Positions 37,699 through 46,405 of a stretch of DNA of 64,000 bases are shown in pieces. Every line of letters begins with the position of its first letter. Within the stretch, counting starts at the first letter, position 1. A program made the translations under genes and the position numbers. This DNA is from Bacteroidia bacterium. Lineage in GTDB: Bacteria > Bacteroidota > Bacteroidia > Chitinophagales > JAUHXS01. The notes below the pieces were generated by a model, which saw nothing but the letters and a program-made list of their open reading frames with translations, did not search any database and had not been told where the DNA came from. Location: contig JAUHXS010000011.1 of assembly GCA_030426955.1 (NCBI GenBank), positions 37,439 through 101,438 on the forward strand. Reading direction: 5' to 3'.

Positions 37699-39015
37699 CT
37701 AGAAGAATTTTGTAAGGATGCTTCCCGATAGCCTATTGAGGTTTACTTCAATAGTTTTTAGAATATATTGCAATTGAGTCAATTTGAGTTGATTCTCTAA
37801 TAAGTTTAATTGGGTTAGTCGAAAATCATAACCATTTATCGTTCCTCTTTTTAGTTGTTCTTGAGCCGTTGTGTAGATTTTTGTCATTTGCTCTACGTTG
37901 CTTTCTGCTAATCTAATCTGAGTCATTATTGATCGATATTGATGATAAGAGCTCAATAAGTTCGCATCAATATCTTTAGTTACTTGTGCTTTGGTAAGCT
38001 TAGTATTATCATTTTGGAGCATAAGGTTTTTAATTTCCCTATTGGTATTTCCTCCATTAAATAAATTGAAACTAATATTAAGCCCAATTGTTGGCCCGTA
38101 AGTTTGGTTGGCATTAAGAAAACCAACCTCTGCAGTAGTTTTGGTATATTGGTAACCTCCGTATAAGTTCACTGTTGGATATCTATTGGCTATAGTTATT
38201 CTTAATTCCGTTTCCGTAATAAGTTCTTGTAAGCGTTGTTGTGTGAGTTGAATATTATTATTGACAATAAGTTTTTTCAATGTATCAAGATTAGGAATTG
38301 TATTAGTGTTGAAATCTGTATTCGTAACATCGATAGATTGCTCCAATTCATTATTTGCAATGCGATTTATTTCAATAACTAGCAATTGGATGGTGTTTTG
38401 TTGCGCCAACAAACGAATACTATCCGTTTGATAATCCACCTCAGCTTGTCCATAGTCTATTATTGTTGAGCTTCCTATTTCTCTTTTCTTTTTGGCAATT
38501 TTGAGTCTAAATGCCGAAATTTCCAATGCTTGTTGATAGCTTTTTAGTAGTTTGGTTTCATAAACCAGTTGGTAGTACGCTACAACAACATCGGCGACAG
38601 TTTGTTCAATATAAAACTTGGAATTAAACTCACCTAGATTTTGCAAATGACTTAGCTGATCGCGTTTAGCATGGACGCTAAAACCATCAAAAACTGTCCA
38701 ATTTAGAATGGCAGAGGCATTTAGATTAGTATTTTCTGCGCCTATCCCTTCCCTAATAGTTGCATCTGCAAAAACTTGTCTGGTATTATTGAGGGAATTA
38801 GAATATCCACCACTTATATCTAAAGAGGGTAGAAAACCAGCATTTCCCAGTGTATTGTTGTTTGCCGAAATGTTTGCCTCATTTTTAGAAATGCTGATTT
38901 GGTAATTATTTTCCAATGTAGCATTAATCAGTTCCTGTAAGCTTTGAGCGTTACTTTTGCTAAATAATAGGAGGAAAAAAACTATCGTTAATATATTATT
39001 CAAAGTCTGCTTCAT
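37699..39015 (-). CDS. TolC-family outer membrane efflux protein
   Basis: 438 residues. Signal peptide to about 23 (LLLFSKSNAQ), then two long alpha-helical coiled-coil halves with the OEP repeat structure (for example LISTL-type heptads and NRLSG near the C-terminus). TolC trimers form the outer-membrane duct of tripartite pumps. It overlaps the end of the RND gene by 20 bases and is the last gene of the marR-hlyD-RND-tolC operon. Confidence 0.9.
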   Translation of the reverse strand: MKQTLNNILTIVFFLLLFSKSNAQSLQELINATLENNYQISISKNEANISANNNTLGNAGFLPSLDISGGYSNSLNNTRQVFADATIREGIGAENTNLNASAILNWTVFDGFSVHAKRDQLSHLQNLGEFNSKFYIEQTVADVVVAYYQLVYETKLLKSYQQALEISAFRLKIAKKKREIGSSTIIDYGQAEVDYQTDSIRLLAQQNTIQLLVIEINRIANNELEQSIDVTNTDFNTNTIPNLDTLKKLIVNNNIQLTQQRLQELITETELRITIANRYPTVNLYGGYQYTKTTAEVGFLNANQTYGPTIGLNISFNLFNGGNTNREIKNLMLQNDNTKLTKAQVTKDIDANLLSSYHQYRSIMTQIRLAESNVEQMTKIYTTAQEQLKRGTINGYDFRLTQLNLLENQLKLTQLQYILKTIEVNLNRLSGSILTKFF

Positions 39016-42000
39016 CTATAATCTTATTCTCTTTACTGGCAATGTAAGTGTACAAAGCTGGAATCACATATAATGTTAAAACTAATGCTAAGATTAGCCC
39101 ACCAATTATGGTTAGGCCCATTGGTATTCTACTAGTTGATGAGTCCCCTAGTGCTAATGCAATTGGCAAAGCTCCTAGTATGGTAGATAAGCTCGTCATT
39201 AAAATTGGGCGAAAACGTTGTGATGCAGCCTCATATGCAGCTTGCTTTAACGATATGCCTGCATCACGCTTTTGATTGGCAAATTCCACAATTAAAATTC
39301 CATTTTTAGTAACAATACCAACTAATACAACCATTCCAATCTGACTAAAAATGTTTAAAGTCTGTCCGAATGTCCAAAGAGTGATTAATGCTCCTGCTAA
39401 TGCTAAAGGGACGGTTAACATAATAGTTAAAGGGTCTCTAAAACTTTCGAATTGTGCCGCCAAAGTGAGGTAGACGAGCGCTAGTGCAAATAAAAATATC
39501 AAGCTAGTACTTGTAGAACTTTCGGCAAAGTCAGAAGCACTACCACCTAATGCCGTACTGAAAGATTCGTCTAGAACTTCACTTGCAATCTTTCTCATTT
39601 CGGAAATGCCATCACCTAGAGCATAGCCTAATGCAACATCAGCTTCAACAGTTGCAGAGGTATATCGATTATATCTTAGTAAAGAAGGCGGACGGCTTTT
39701 AAAGTTGATGTCTACCAAGTTATCAAGTGTGACCATATCACCGTTTTTATTTCTAACACTTATTTGGTTAAGGTCTAGCGGTTCATCACGTTTTGACTTG
39801 ATGGCTTCAGTCAATACATAATATTGTTTTCCGTCTTTAATAAAATAACCTAGCCGCTGTTCACTTAAAAAGGTTTGTAAGGTTTTAGCTACATCAGCAA
39901 TAGTAACTCCCATTAATAAAGCCTTGTTACGGTTAATGTTAACGGTGACCTCAGGCTTGTTAAATTTAAGGTCAACTTGAGAAACACTGAATACGGGGCT
40001 TTCCTGAACCTTGTTCATGAAAACAGGCAAGGCTTCTTTCAATCTTCCTAAGTCTGGGGCCTGTAATATAAATTGTATGGGAAGTTTATTAAACCCACCA
40101 CCACTTGCCTTGATAGTTGGTTCTTGAATAACAAATGATTTTGCAAAAGTATGTTGACTTAATTTTTGATTAATATCTTTTGCTATGTCATCTTGAGAGC
40201 GTTCTCTTTCACTTGGTGGGACAAGAGTAGTCCTTATGAAAGCACTATTTAAAGATGTAGAAGCTCTGAAAGAAGGAGAGGTCACACCTAATAAAAAGGC
40301 CTTTTCTGGTAAAGTATCCATCATGTGCATGAGCTCAAGCTGATAGTTGTCCATTGCTTCGTATGATGTTCCTTCGGGAGCAGTAGATATAATTCTTAAT
40401 TGACTTTTATCCTCTATAGGAGCCAATTCGGATTGCAGTTGTGATCCTACTAAGAATATACTTGCTAGCATAATTGCAAATACTGGAAAAGCCAACCACC
40501 GTTTATCCATAAATTTTTGCAATGAAGATGAGTAATACTTGGTCGAAGTAGTTACAGCCTTTCCAAAGGCTCGCATGAGTGCATTTTCACGTTTGCTCTT
40601 TCTTAAAAGCCGTGAGCTCATCATGGGAGTTAGTGATAAAGTAATAAAGGTAGATATTACAATTGCTCCTACTACTACCATGGCAAACTCTCGGAATAAT
40701 TGACCAGTTAAGCCAGGCATGAAAAAGATGGGAATAAAAACACAGACTAAAGTGATGGAGGTAGCAATAACAGCAAAGAATACTTCTCTTGCCCCCTGAA
40801 ATGCAGCTTTTATAGGATGTACTCCTTCTTCAATCTTGGTATATATGTTTTCCATTACGACGATAGCATCATCTACTACCAATCCAGTTGCCAGTACCAA
40901 CCCTAAAAGAGACAATATATTAATTGAAAAACCTGCAGCATATAATATGGCAAAGCTTCCTATTAATGCAATTGGTATTAATACAACTGGAATTAAGGTG
41001 GTTCGCCAGTTTCTTAAGAAGAAAAAGATAACCATTAATACAAGAATGAAAGCTAATACAATGGTTGATTTTACTTCGCTAATTGCCTTACGGATAGACT
41101 CTGTTTTGTCTAAAGCAACATCTAATTGAATGTCCTCAGGTAGGTCTTTTTTCATCAATTCCAACCTCTTAAAAGCTTCATCGACAATTTCTATGTAGTT
41201 GGAGCCCGGTTGAGGCTGTAGTGCAATACCCACCATTGGGATTACGCCATTTCCTCGTAATAATGTTCTTTCTGCCTCTGCTCCTAGACGAGCCCTTCCT
41301 ATGTCTTTTAAGCGGATTAATGTATTGTTTGATTCTCTGATGATAAGGTTGTCAAATTCCTCTACGGTATATAATCGACCAATAGTTCTAACAGTTAGTT
41401 CTGTAGCTGTTCCTTCTACTTTTCCAGAAGGTAGTTCTATATTCTGTACGTTAAGCGCATTTTGTAAATCAATAGGGGTAATATTTAGTTCACGCATTTT
41501 TGTTGGATCGAGTTCCAGTCGCATGGCATACTTCTTTTCTCCCCAAATTCGAATACTACTTACTCCTGGAATAGTCTGCAGTCGCTCTTTAAAAATGTTA
41601 TTTCCTATTTGTGAAAGCTCTAGTAAACCCCGTTTATCACTTTGGACAGTAATAGAAAGTATGGTTTCGGCATCAGCATCTGCTTTATTTACAGATGGAG
41701 GGTCTGCATCGGGTGGTAAGTTATTAATAGCCTTTGCAACCTTATCGCGAACATCATTAGCAGCATTGTTTAAATCCATTTGTGGCAAAAACTCTACCGT
41801 AATGGTACTTCTGCCATCTGTGCTGATGGAGCTTAAGACTTTAACCCCATCAATACTGTTAATTTGTTCTTCTAAGGGTTCTGTAATTTGAGATTCAATA
41901 ATTTCGGCATTAGCTCCTGTATAGTTAGTTTGCACGGTAACGATTGGAGGATCAACGCTTGGATATTCTCTTACGCCCAAAGAAATGTACCCAACTACTC

Positions 42001-42073
42001 CAAGCATAACAATGGTAATAGCAAACACACTTGCTAAAACAGGTCTTTTGATACTAATGTCTGATAAGCTCAT
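38996..42073 (-). CDS. RND (HAE1) efflux pump inner-membrane permease, AcrB-like
   Basis: 1025 residues, the usual RND length, with twelve predicted TM helices and two large periplasmic loops (after TM1 and TM7). Visible signatures: SLSDISIKRPVLASVF at the N-terminus, and GLVVDDAIVVMENIYTKIEEG in TM4, whose two aspartates are the proton-relay pair. The second half repeats the pattern (GIVTKNGILIVEFANQ). It drives export of hydrophobic compounds. Forms an operon with the MFP (42191-43237) and TolC genes. Confidence 0.95.
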   Translation of the reverse strand: MSLSDISIKRPVLASVFAITIVMLGVVGYISLGVREYPSVDPPIVTVQTNYTGANAEIIESQITEPLEEQINSIDGVKVLSSISTDGRSTITVEFLPQMDLNNAANDVRDKVAKAINNLPPDADPPSVNKADADAETILSITVQSDKRGLLELSQIGNNIFKERLQTIPGVSSIRIWGEKKYAMRLELDPTKMRELNITPIDLQNALNVQNIELPSGKVEGTATELTVRTIGRLYTVEEFDNLIIRESNNTLIRLKDIGRARLGAEAERTLLRGNGVIPMVGIALQPQPGSNYIEIVDEAFKRLELMKKDLPEDIQLDVALDKTESIRKAISEVKSTIVLAFILVLMVIFFFLRNWRTTLIPVVLIPIALIGSFAILYAAGFSINILSLLGLVLATGLVVDDAIVVMENIYTKIEEGVHPIKAAFQGAREVFFAVIATSITLVCVFIPIFFMPGLTGQLFREFAMVVVGAIVISTFITLSLTPMMSSRLLRKSKRENALMRAFGKAVTTSTKYYSSSLQKFMDKRWLAFPVFAIMLASIFLVGSQLQSELAPIEDKSQLRIISTAPEGTSYEAMDNYQLELMHMMDTLPEKAFLLGVTSPSFRASTSLNSAFIRTTLVPPSERERSQDDIAKDINQKLSQHTFAKSFVIQEPTIKASGGGFNKLPIQFILQAPDLGRLKEALPVFMNKVQESPVFSVSQVDLKFNKPEVTVNINRNKALLMGVTIADVAKTLQTFLSEQRLGYFIKDGKQYYVLTEAIKSKRDEPLDLNQISVRNKNGDMVTLDNLVDINFKSRPPSLLRYNRYTSATVEADVALGYALGDGISEMRKIASEVLDESFSTALGGSASDFAESSTSTSLIFLFALALVYLTLAAQFESFRDPLTIMLTVPLALAGALITLWTFGQTLNIFSQIGMVVLVGIVTKNGILIVEFANQKRDAGISLKQAAYEAASQRFRPILMTSLSTILGALPIALALGDSSTSRIPMGLTIIGGLILALVLTLYVIPALYTYIASKENKIIDEADFE

Positions 42074-42078
42074 ATTTT

Positions 42079-42113
42079 AAGTTTGAAGTTGGAAGTCCAA
42101 AGCTGGGAGTTGT
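42079..42113. repeat. Heptamer-periodic spacer in the RND-MFP gap
   Basis: Five seven-base units: AAGTTTG, AAGTTGG, AAGTCCA, AAGCTGG, GAGTTGT. A further set (TTTCTAC, TTCCTAC, TTCTGAC at 42195-42215) runs into the last codons of the MFP gene, so part of that protein's tail is encoded by the repeat. Confidence 0.55.
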
Positions 42114-42190
42114 TCATCAGATCAAATGCATTTTGCCATATAATCAGCTTTTCAAACTTAAAACCTTTTTCCATTTCTATGCTTCTATTG

Positions 42191-43237
42191 TTAATTTCTA
42201 CTTCCTACTTCTGACTTATCGCTTAAAGAAACCGACATTCCGTCCTTAACCGCTAACAAGCCAGTTGTTAAGACAATATCGCCTTCTTTGATTCCTGATA
42301 AAATATGAACTTTGTCGGCAGTTCTGTTCCCCAGAGTTACTACTCTTCGTTCGGCTTTTCCATTATTATAAACATAAACGGTTTGCTCTGTAATGGAGGG
42401 TACAACTGCTTCGGTTGGCACTAATAAAGCATTTTTGATGGTATTGGTTGGTAATATAATTTCGGCATAAGTCCCAGGTAAAATGGCTTTCCCGTCATTT
42501 TGGTCTAGCATTGCTCTAACGTTTATCATTCTTGTTTGCTCATCTATGGCAGGGCTAATGGCATAAATAGTAGCATTTAGGCTATCTGTTTCTATAACTA
42601 CCATTACTTTTTTGTTTAATACGATACTACTTTGATAGGCTTGTGCAACGCTAAAATCTACTTTTAATTGCTGGTTGGCAGTAAGCGAGGTAATTAAATC
42701 CCCTTGTTTTAAAAAAGCCCCTTCACTAAAATTTCTCATTCCTAGTTGCCCGCTAAAAGGAGCTTTAACATTGGCGAGGTTAATATTGACTTGTAGCTGT
42801 TGTTGCTTGGATTGTAGGGTTTGCATTTTTGCGAAGGCAAAATCCACTTCTTCCTGACTGCTACCTTCAACACTTAGTAATTCTTTTTTTCGGCTGTGCT
42901 CTTTTTCTGCTGAGGCCAGTTCAGCATTTACACCAACTAATTCCGCTTGCCAACTTCTGTCGTCTAATCTTACAACTGTTTGTCCTTTTGAGATTTTCTG
43001 CCCCTCTGAAAAATAAATACTTAGAACCTGTCCGGAAATCGGCGCCATTAAGTTTACTTGTTCTTTCGCCATCAAGTTTGCAGTTGTTACTAGCTCATTA
43101 TTAAAAGGGCTTGCAATTACTTTATATCCCTCTACAATCATACTTCTGCTAATGTTATTTTCTTTTTCTTTAGTTCCGCAAGCAAGCCAAACAGAAGACA
43201 ATATTATTAGCACTGTGCCTTTGATTATGTTTTTCAT
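42191..43237 (-). CDS. HlyD/AcrA-type periplasmic adaptor (MFP) lipoprotein
   Basis: 348 residues. Lipobox SVWLAC (Cys20) after a signal peptide. The lipoyl halves NLMAPISGQVLSIYFSEGQKISKGQTVVRLD and VKAPFSGQLGMRNFSEGAFLKQGD flank a helical hairpin, and a beta-barrel domain follows (PGTYAEIILPTN). It bridges the RND pump and TolC. The stop-start junction with the upstream marR gene is directly abutting. The final residues (SEVGSRN) are encoded within heptamer-repeat DNA. Confidence 0.92.
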   Translation of the reverse strand: MKNIIKGTVLIILSSVWLACGTKEKENNISRSMIVEGYKVIASPFNNELVTTANLMAKEQVNLMAPISGQVLSIYFSEGQKISKGQTVVRLDDRSWQAELVGVNAELASAEKEHSRKKELLSVEGSSQEEVDFAFAKMQTLQSKQQQLQVNINLANVKAPFSGQLGMRNFSEGAFLKQGDLITSLTANQQLKVDFSVAQAYQSSIVLNKKVMVVIETDSLNATIYAISPAIDEQTRMINVRAMLDQNDGKAILPGTYAEIILPTNTIKNALLVPTEAVVPSITEQTVYVYNNGKAERRVVTLGNRTADKVHILSGIKEGDIVLTTGLLAVKDGMSVSLSDKSEVGSRN

Positions 43238-43705
43238 TTATTTTCTTTTAAATGCTTTTACAATGTATTTGGGTTCAGGCATTGTATTAATTGTTGTAAA
43301 TAATTTATTCATGCTTACTTTGAATGCTTCTTTTTCACTTCCAGAAAAATCATGAAATAATATCTCATTAGTTTTTTCAATTCCCTCTTTTATTAGAGGA
43401 ACTAATTCCTTTCCCTTTGCCGTGACTTCTAATAGCTGACATCTCCTATCGTTGCAGTCTTGCTTTCTCATGATTAAGCCTTTATCGCATAAATAATCAA
43501 CTATTCGCATAGTGTATACCTTATCTCTTCGTATTGCTTCAGCTAGGTCCTTTTGTGTTACCTTACCACTGTTTTTGGATAAAAAGATTAATGGAAAAAA
43601 ATATCGCTCAATTCCAAGTGGAGTCATGAGTGTAGATAAAGTGCTGAGATAGACCTCAGCTATTCTGGACATCTCAAAGCCATAAATCTTTAAATCTTTC
43701 ACCAT
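43238..43705 (-). CDS. MarR-family transcriptional regulator
   Basis: 155 residues. Winged helix: LIFLSKNSGKVTQKDLAEAIRRDKVYTMRIVDYLCDKGLIMRKQDCNDRRCQLLEVTAKGKEL, with recognition helix and DRR wing typical of MarR. It abuts the MFP gene with no intervening base, so it is the first gene of the efflux operon and probably its repressor. A palindrome AGTTAC-AAAA-GTAACT lies over its candidate -7 element. Confidence 0.92.
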   Translation of the reverse strand: MVKDLKIYGFEMSRIAEVYLSTLSTLMTPLGIERYFFPLIFLSKNSGKVTQKDLAEAIRRDKVYTMRIVDYLCDKGLIMRKQDCNDRRCQLLEVTAKGKELVPLIKEGIEKTNEILFHDFSGSEKEAFKVSMNKLFTTINTMPEPKYIVKAFKRK

Positions 43706-43727
43706 GTATTTTGATTACATTTGAAAC

Positions 43728-43743
43728 AGTTACAAAAGTAACT
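43728..43743 (-). promoter_or_regulatory. Candidate MarR operator overlapping a TAnnTTTG -7 element
   Basis: Palindrome AGTTAC-AAAA-GTAACT, 23 bases upstream of the marR ATG. On the minus strand it contains TACTTTTG (43740-43733), a perfect TAnnTTTG -7 element. No clear -33 is present at the proper distance. Overlap of a symmetric site with the promoter suits autorepression. Confidence 0.45.
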
Positions 43744-43747
43744 AATG

Positions 43748-43792
43748 TTTAATAGCTTTTCTAATTTGACACAAATTAGAAAAGCTATTAAA
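43748..43792. terminator. Perfect 20-bp inverted repeat upstream of marR
   Basis: TTTAATAGCTTTTCTAATTT at 43748-43767 pairs perfectly with 43773-43792 around a five-base loop. It lies downstream of the gene at 43848-44288 (minus strand) and upstream of marR. It may be that gene's terminator, though no T-run follows, or a second regulatory site of the efflux operon. Confidence 0.5.
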
Positions 43793-43847
43793 AGTATTCT
43801 TTGTCTAGAAGTACCTAAAGTAGAACTGTAATTCAGGTATTGCTGCT

Positions 43848-44288
43848 TTATCTCTTAAAAACGTATCTGGTAATAAAAATACCTTTATTGTCGTCACCAC
43901 CAGCATCACTTTCTACACCACTTGTTACGAAAGCTAACTGCCAACCATCCTTGGCCATTTCATTAATCTTTGATGTAATTAAAGCATCATTGGAAGCGAT
44001 ATTTTGAAAGTTTATTCCAACACCGCTATAAAAATTGAGCAACTTCGTTTCCTTTAGGTTATCTATTTTAGCATCACTTCTTCTCACTCTTCCTTGCTTT
44101 GTATCTTTGCCTGATTCCCTTTCTGTTGTGAATTGGTCTGCATTGACACTCTCCGTATGCTCAATAATTCTTGATCTTCCTATGCCCATTGGCACAATTG
44201 ATTCAACTGTGGTGATAACTTTATACTCTTGTGCTTCCGCAAAAAATATTCCTAAAACAGCCACAAACCCCAATGTTATTTTTTTCAT
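43848..44288 (-). CDS. Small secreted protein, unknown
   Basis: 146 residues with a clean signal peptide (VLGIFFAEAQ, cleavage near 20). The mature part is hydrophilic with no cysteines and an acidic glycine-aspartate segment near the end (SDAGGDDNKGIFITRYVFKR). I do not recognise the family. Exported, probably periplasmic. Confidence 0.6.
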   Translation of the reverse strand: MKKITLGFVAVLGIFFAEAQEYKVITTVESIVPMGIGRSRIIEHTESVNADQFTTERESGKDTKQGRVRRSDAKIDNLKETKLLNFYSGVGINFQNIASNDALITSKINEMAKDGWQLAFVTSGVESDAGGDDNKGIFITRYVFKR

Positions 44289-44352
44289 TTTTGATTATTT
44301 AAAGTGATTTAGTTAGTAAGTGTTTAACAAAAATCGTGCCAAAACGATTTGT

Positions 44353-44493
44353 TTATTTCCTGAATCCATAGGGACAATGTTTGCAGCCATTTTTACAGCA
44401 ATAACCACGTTCTTTTAAATACTTTTCTGTAAAAACATATCGTCCTAAATCGTCAATGTAGTAGTCAATATTTAGGGCAAGAGGTTTAGTCAT
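44353..44493 (-). CDS. DUF5522-like cysteine-rich microprotein
   Basis: 46 residues (ATG at 44493, TAA at 44353), too short for usual ORF cutoffs. The translation ends KERGYCCKNGCKHCPYGFRK, with four cysteines in a CC-x3-C-x2-C pattern and a HCPYGF motif as in the short DUF5522 proteins of Bacteroidota. Probably binds a metal or Fe-S cluster; function unknown. Its start overlaps the end of the lipoprotein gene (44486) by 8 bases, consistent with coupled translation. Confidence 0.75.
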   Translation of the reverse strand: MTKPLALNIDYYIDDLGRYVFTEKYLKERGYCCKNGCKHCPYGFRK

Positions 44494-44908
44494 TTAGTAA
44501 GGTAAAAGCTCCTTCAAATTTCAGATCTGTTTCATCAGACCAATCTACTGAGACTTTATAAGTGTATTCTCCATCAAGTAGCTTTTTAGATTCATGTGTG
44601 CCATCCCACGCATTGTTGATGCCATTAGTACTAAAAAAAACTTTACAGTCGTTTTTAATTTCCAAGCTATAATTTTCAAGCCCTCCAAAAGCTCTTGGTT
44701 GAAATGTATTTGTGATTGAATCGGCCGAAGTAACAAGATACCTTGGCATATCTATAAAATAATTATTATCGCTCTTATACCTGATATAAATGTGTTTGGA
44801 CTGATCAACGTCTTTTACCTTAAGCGTCGGTTTTTCCGTGCATAACCTACTTTTGTTGCAAGCAAAAAAAAGTGTTGCTATTGCTAAGTAAGAAAAAGTT
44901 TTTTCCAT
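44486..44908 (-). CDS. Putative lipoprotein, unknown function
   Basis: 140 residues. A short N-terminal hydrophobic stretch ends in a lipobox TLFFAC (Cys17). The mature part is beta-rich with a pattern of gliding/Ig-like strands (DGEYTYKVSVDWSDETDLKFEGAFTL). No known domain recognised. Lies 3 bases after purB on the same strand and overlaps the DUF5522-like gene, so the three may be cotranscribed. Confidence 0.65.
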   Translation of the reverse strand: MEKTFSYLAIATLFFACNKSRLCTEKPTLKVKDVDQSKHIYIRYKSDNNYFIDMPRYLVTSADSITNTFQPRAFGGLENYSLEIKNDCKVFFSTNGINNAWDGTHESKKLLDGEYTYKVSVDWSDETDLKFEGAFTLLND

Positions 44909-44911
44909 TTG

Positions 44912-46264
44912 TTAGAAAGCAGGATATATGCCAGTATAATTCGAAGGTGTAAACTGTTTGAGTTCACTCTTAATGTTATTATCTACCTCAAGCGCATCAA
45001 TAAAATTATGAATAGATTCTGATGTGATCTTTTCATTGTTTCTGGTCAATTCTTTTAACTTCTCATAAGGTTTTGGATATCCTTCACGCCTCAGTATATT
45101 CTGAATTGCTTCAGCTACAACAGCCCAATTATTATCCAAGTCCTTTTTGATAGAAGTCTTGTTAAGCAAAAGTTTTCCTAAACCTTTTTGTATAGATTTT
45201 AACGCAATTATAGTATGACCGATTGGTACACCAATGTTTCTAAGAACTGTGGAGTCTGTTAAATCCCTTTGCAATCGAGAGATGGGCAGTTTTGCACTTA
45301 AGTGCTCAAAGATTGCATTTGCAATACCTAGGTTACCCTCAGCATTTTCAAAATCAATTGGGTTAACCTTGTGTGGCATGGCAGAAGACCCCACTTCATT
45401 TTTTATAACCTTTTGGGAAAAGTATTCCATAGAAACATAAGTCCAAATATCTCTGCAAAGGTCAATTAAGATGGTGTTGATTCTCTTATAAGCATCAAAT
45501 AGTGAAGCTAGATTGTCGTAATGTTCAATCTGTGTAGTAAATTGAGATCTGTTTAGTCCTAGCTTGTCTTTAGCAAAGTTGTTGGCAAAAGTAATCCAAT
45601 CTACATCTGGATAAGTTGCATTATGTGCGTTGAAATTGCCAGTTGCTCCACCGAATTTTGCATTATATGGCACACTTTCCAGTTGTTCCATTTGTTTTGT
45701 CAAGCGTTCGATAAAAACCATGATTTCCTTTCCTAGGTTAGTTGGTGATGCCGGTTGGCCATGAGTTTTAGCGAGCATTGAAATGTCTTTCCATTCTGAA
45801 GAAAGACTTTTTAAAGTTGAGATAGTAGAGTCAAAGTCTTTCTTTATCGCTTGCTCGTAAGCCTCTTTTAGAGATAAGGGAATGGATGTATTGTTAATAT
45901 CTTGGGACGTCAATCCAAAATGGATAAACTCTTTATATGATTCAATATTAAACTCATCAAACTTTTCTTTAAGAAAATACTCAACTGCCTTTACATCATG
46001 ATTGGTAACCTTTTCAATATCTTTTATCTTTTGAGCATCTTCAATGGAGAAGTTTTGATAAATTGTCCGAAGCGCACTGAACTTTAATGAATCAAATGAA
46101 CCAAGTTGAGGAAGTGGTAACTCGCATAGTGCTATGAAATACTCAACTTCAACTTGCACTCTATATTTGATTAGCGCATATTCAGAAAAATAGTTTTCTA
46201 ACACCGATACTTTATTGCGATAACGACCGTCAATAGGCGAAATGGACATCAAAGTATTTAGCAT
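44912..46264 (-). CDS. purB: Adenylosuccinate lyase
   Basis: 450 residues. N-terminal SISPIDGRYRNKVSVLENYFSEYALIKYRVQVEVEYF, catalytic-loop signature SSAMPHKVNPIDFENAEGN (fumarate lyase signature), and HGQPASPTNLGKE. It splits SAICAR and adenylosuccinate in purine synthesis, as a tetramer. The N-terminus resembles the E. coli-type PurB. A TATCTTTG -7 candidate lies about 29 bases upstream. Confidence 0.96.
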   Translation of the reverse strand: MLNTLMSISPIDGRYRNKVSVLENYFSEYALIKYRVQVEVEYFIALCELPLPQLGSFDSLKFSALRTIYQNFSIEDAQKIKDIEKVTNHDVKAVEYFLKEKFDEFNIESYKEFIHFGLTSQDINNTSIPLSLKEAYEQAIKKDFDSTISTLKSLSSEWKDISMLAKTHGQPASPTNLGKEIMVFIERLTKQMEQLESVPYNAKFGGATGNFNAHNATYPDVDWITFANNFAKDKLGLNRSQFTTQIEHYDNLASLFDAYKRINTILIDLCRDIWTYVSMEYFSQKVIKNEVGSSAMPHKVNPIDFENAEGNLGIANAIFEHLSAKLPISRLQRDLTDSTVLRNIGVPIGHTIIALKSIQKGLGKLLLNKTSIKKDLDNNWAVVAEAIQNILRREGYPKPYEKLKELTRNNEKITSESIHNFIDALEVDNNIKSELKQFTPSNYTGIYPAF

Positions 46265-46292
46265 AAATTAGTTCTTATGGTCAAACAATAGT

Positions 46293-46300
46293 CAAAGATA
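46293..46300 (-). promoter_or_regulatory. Candidate -7 element for purB
   Basis: Minus strand TATCTTTG (46300-46293), a perfect TAnnTTTG. The nearest TTG upstream is only 13 bases away, short of the usual 17-23, so only the -7 is called. The predicted start of transcription lies about 20 bases before the purB ATG. Confidence 0.4.
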
Positions 46301-46405
46301 AGCATTCCTCATCCAATAATTTTTTTTGATTATATTCCGTAAATTTTTTTCTTTGTGAACGCGGATGTTGAATTTTCGGTGTTCGAACTTTACTAAGATG
46401 TAATT

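Noticed and set aside
41301..41891. 196-residue plus-strand frame within the RND pump gene
   Set aside because: A serine/leucine-rich shadow of the RND coding sequence on the other strand; the RND frame is full length and conserved.
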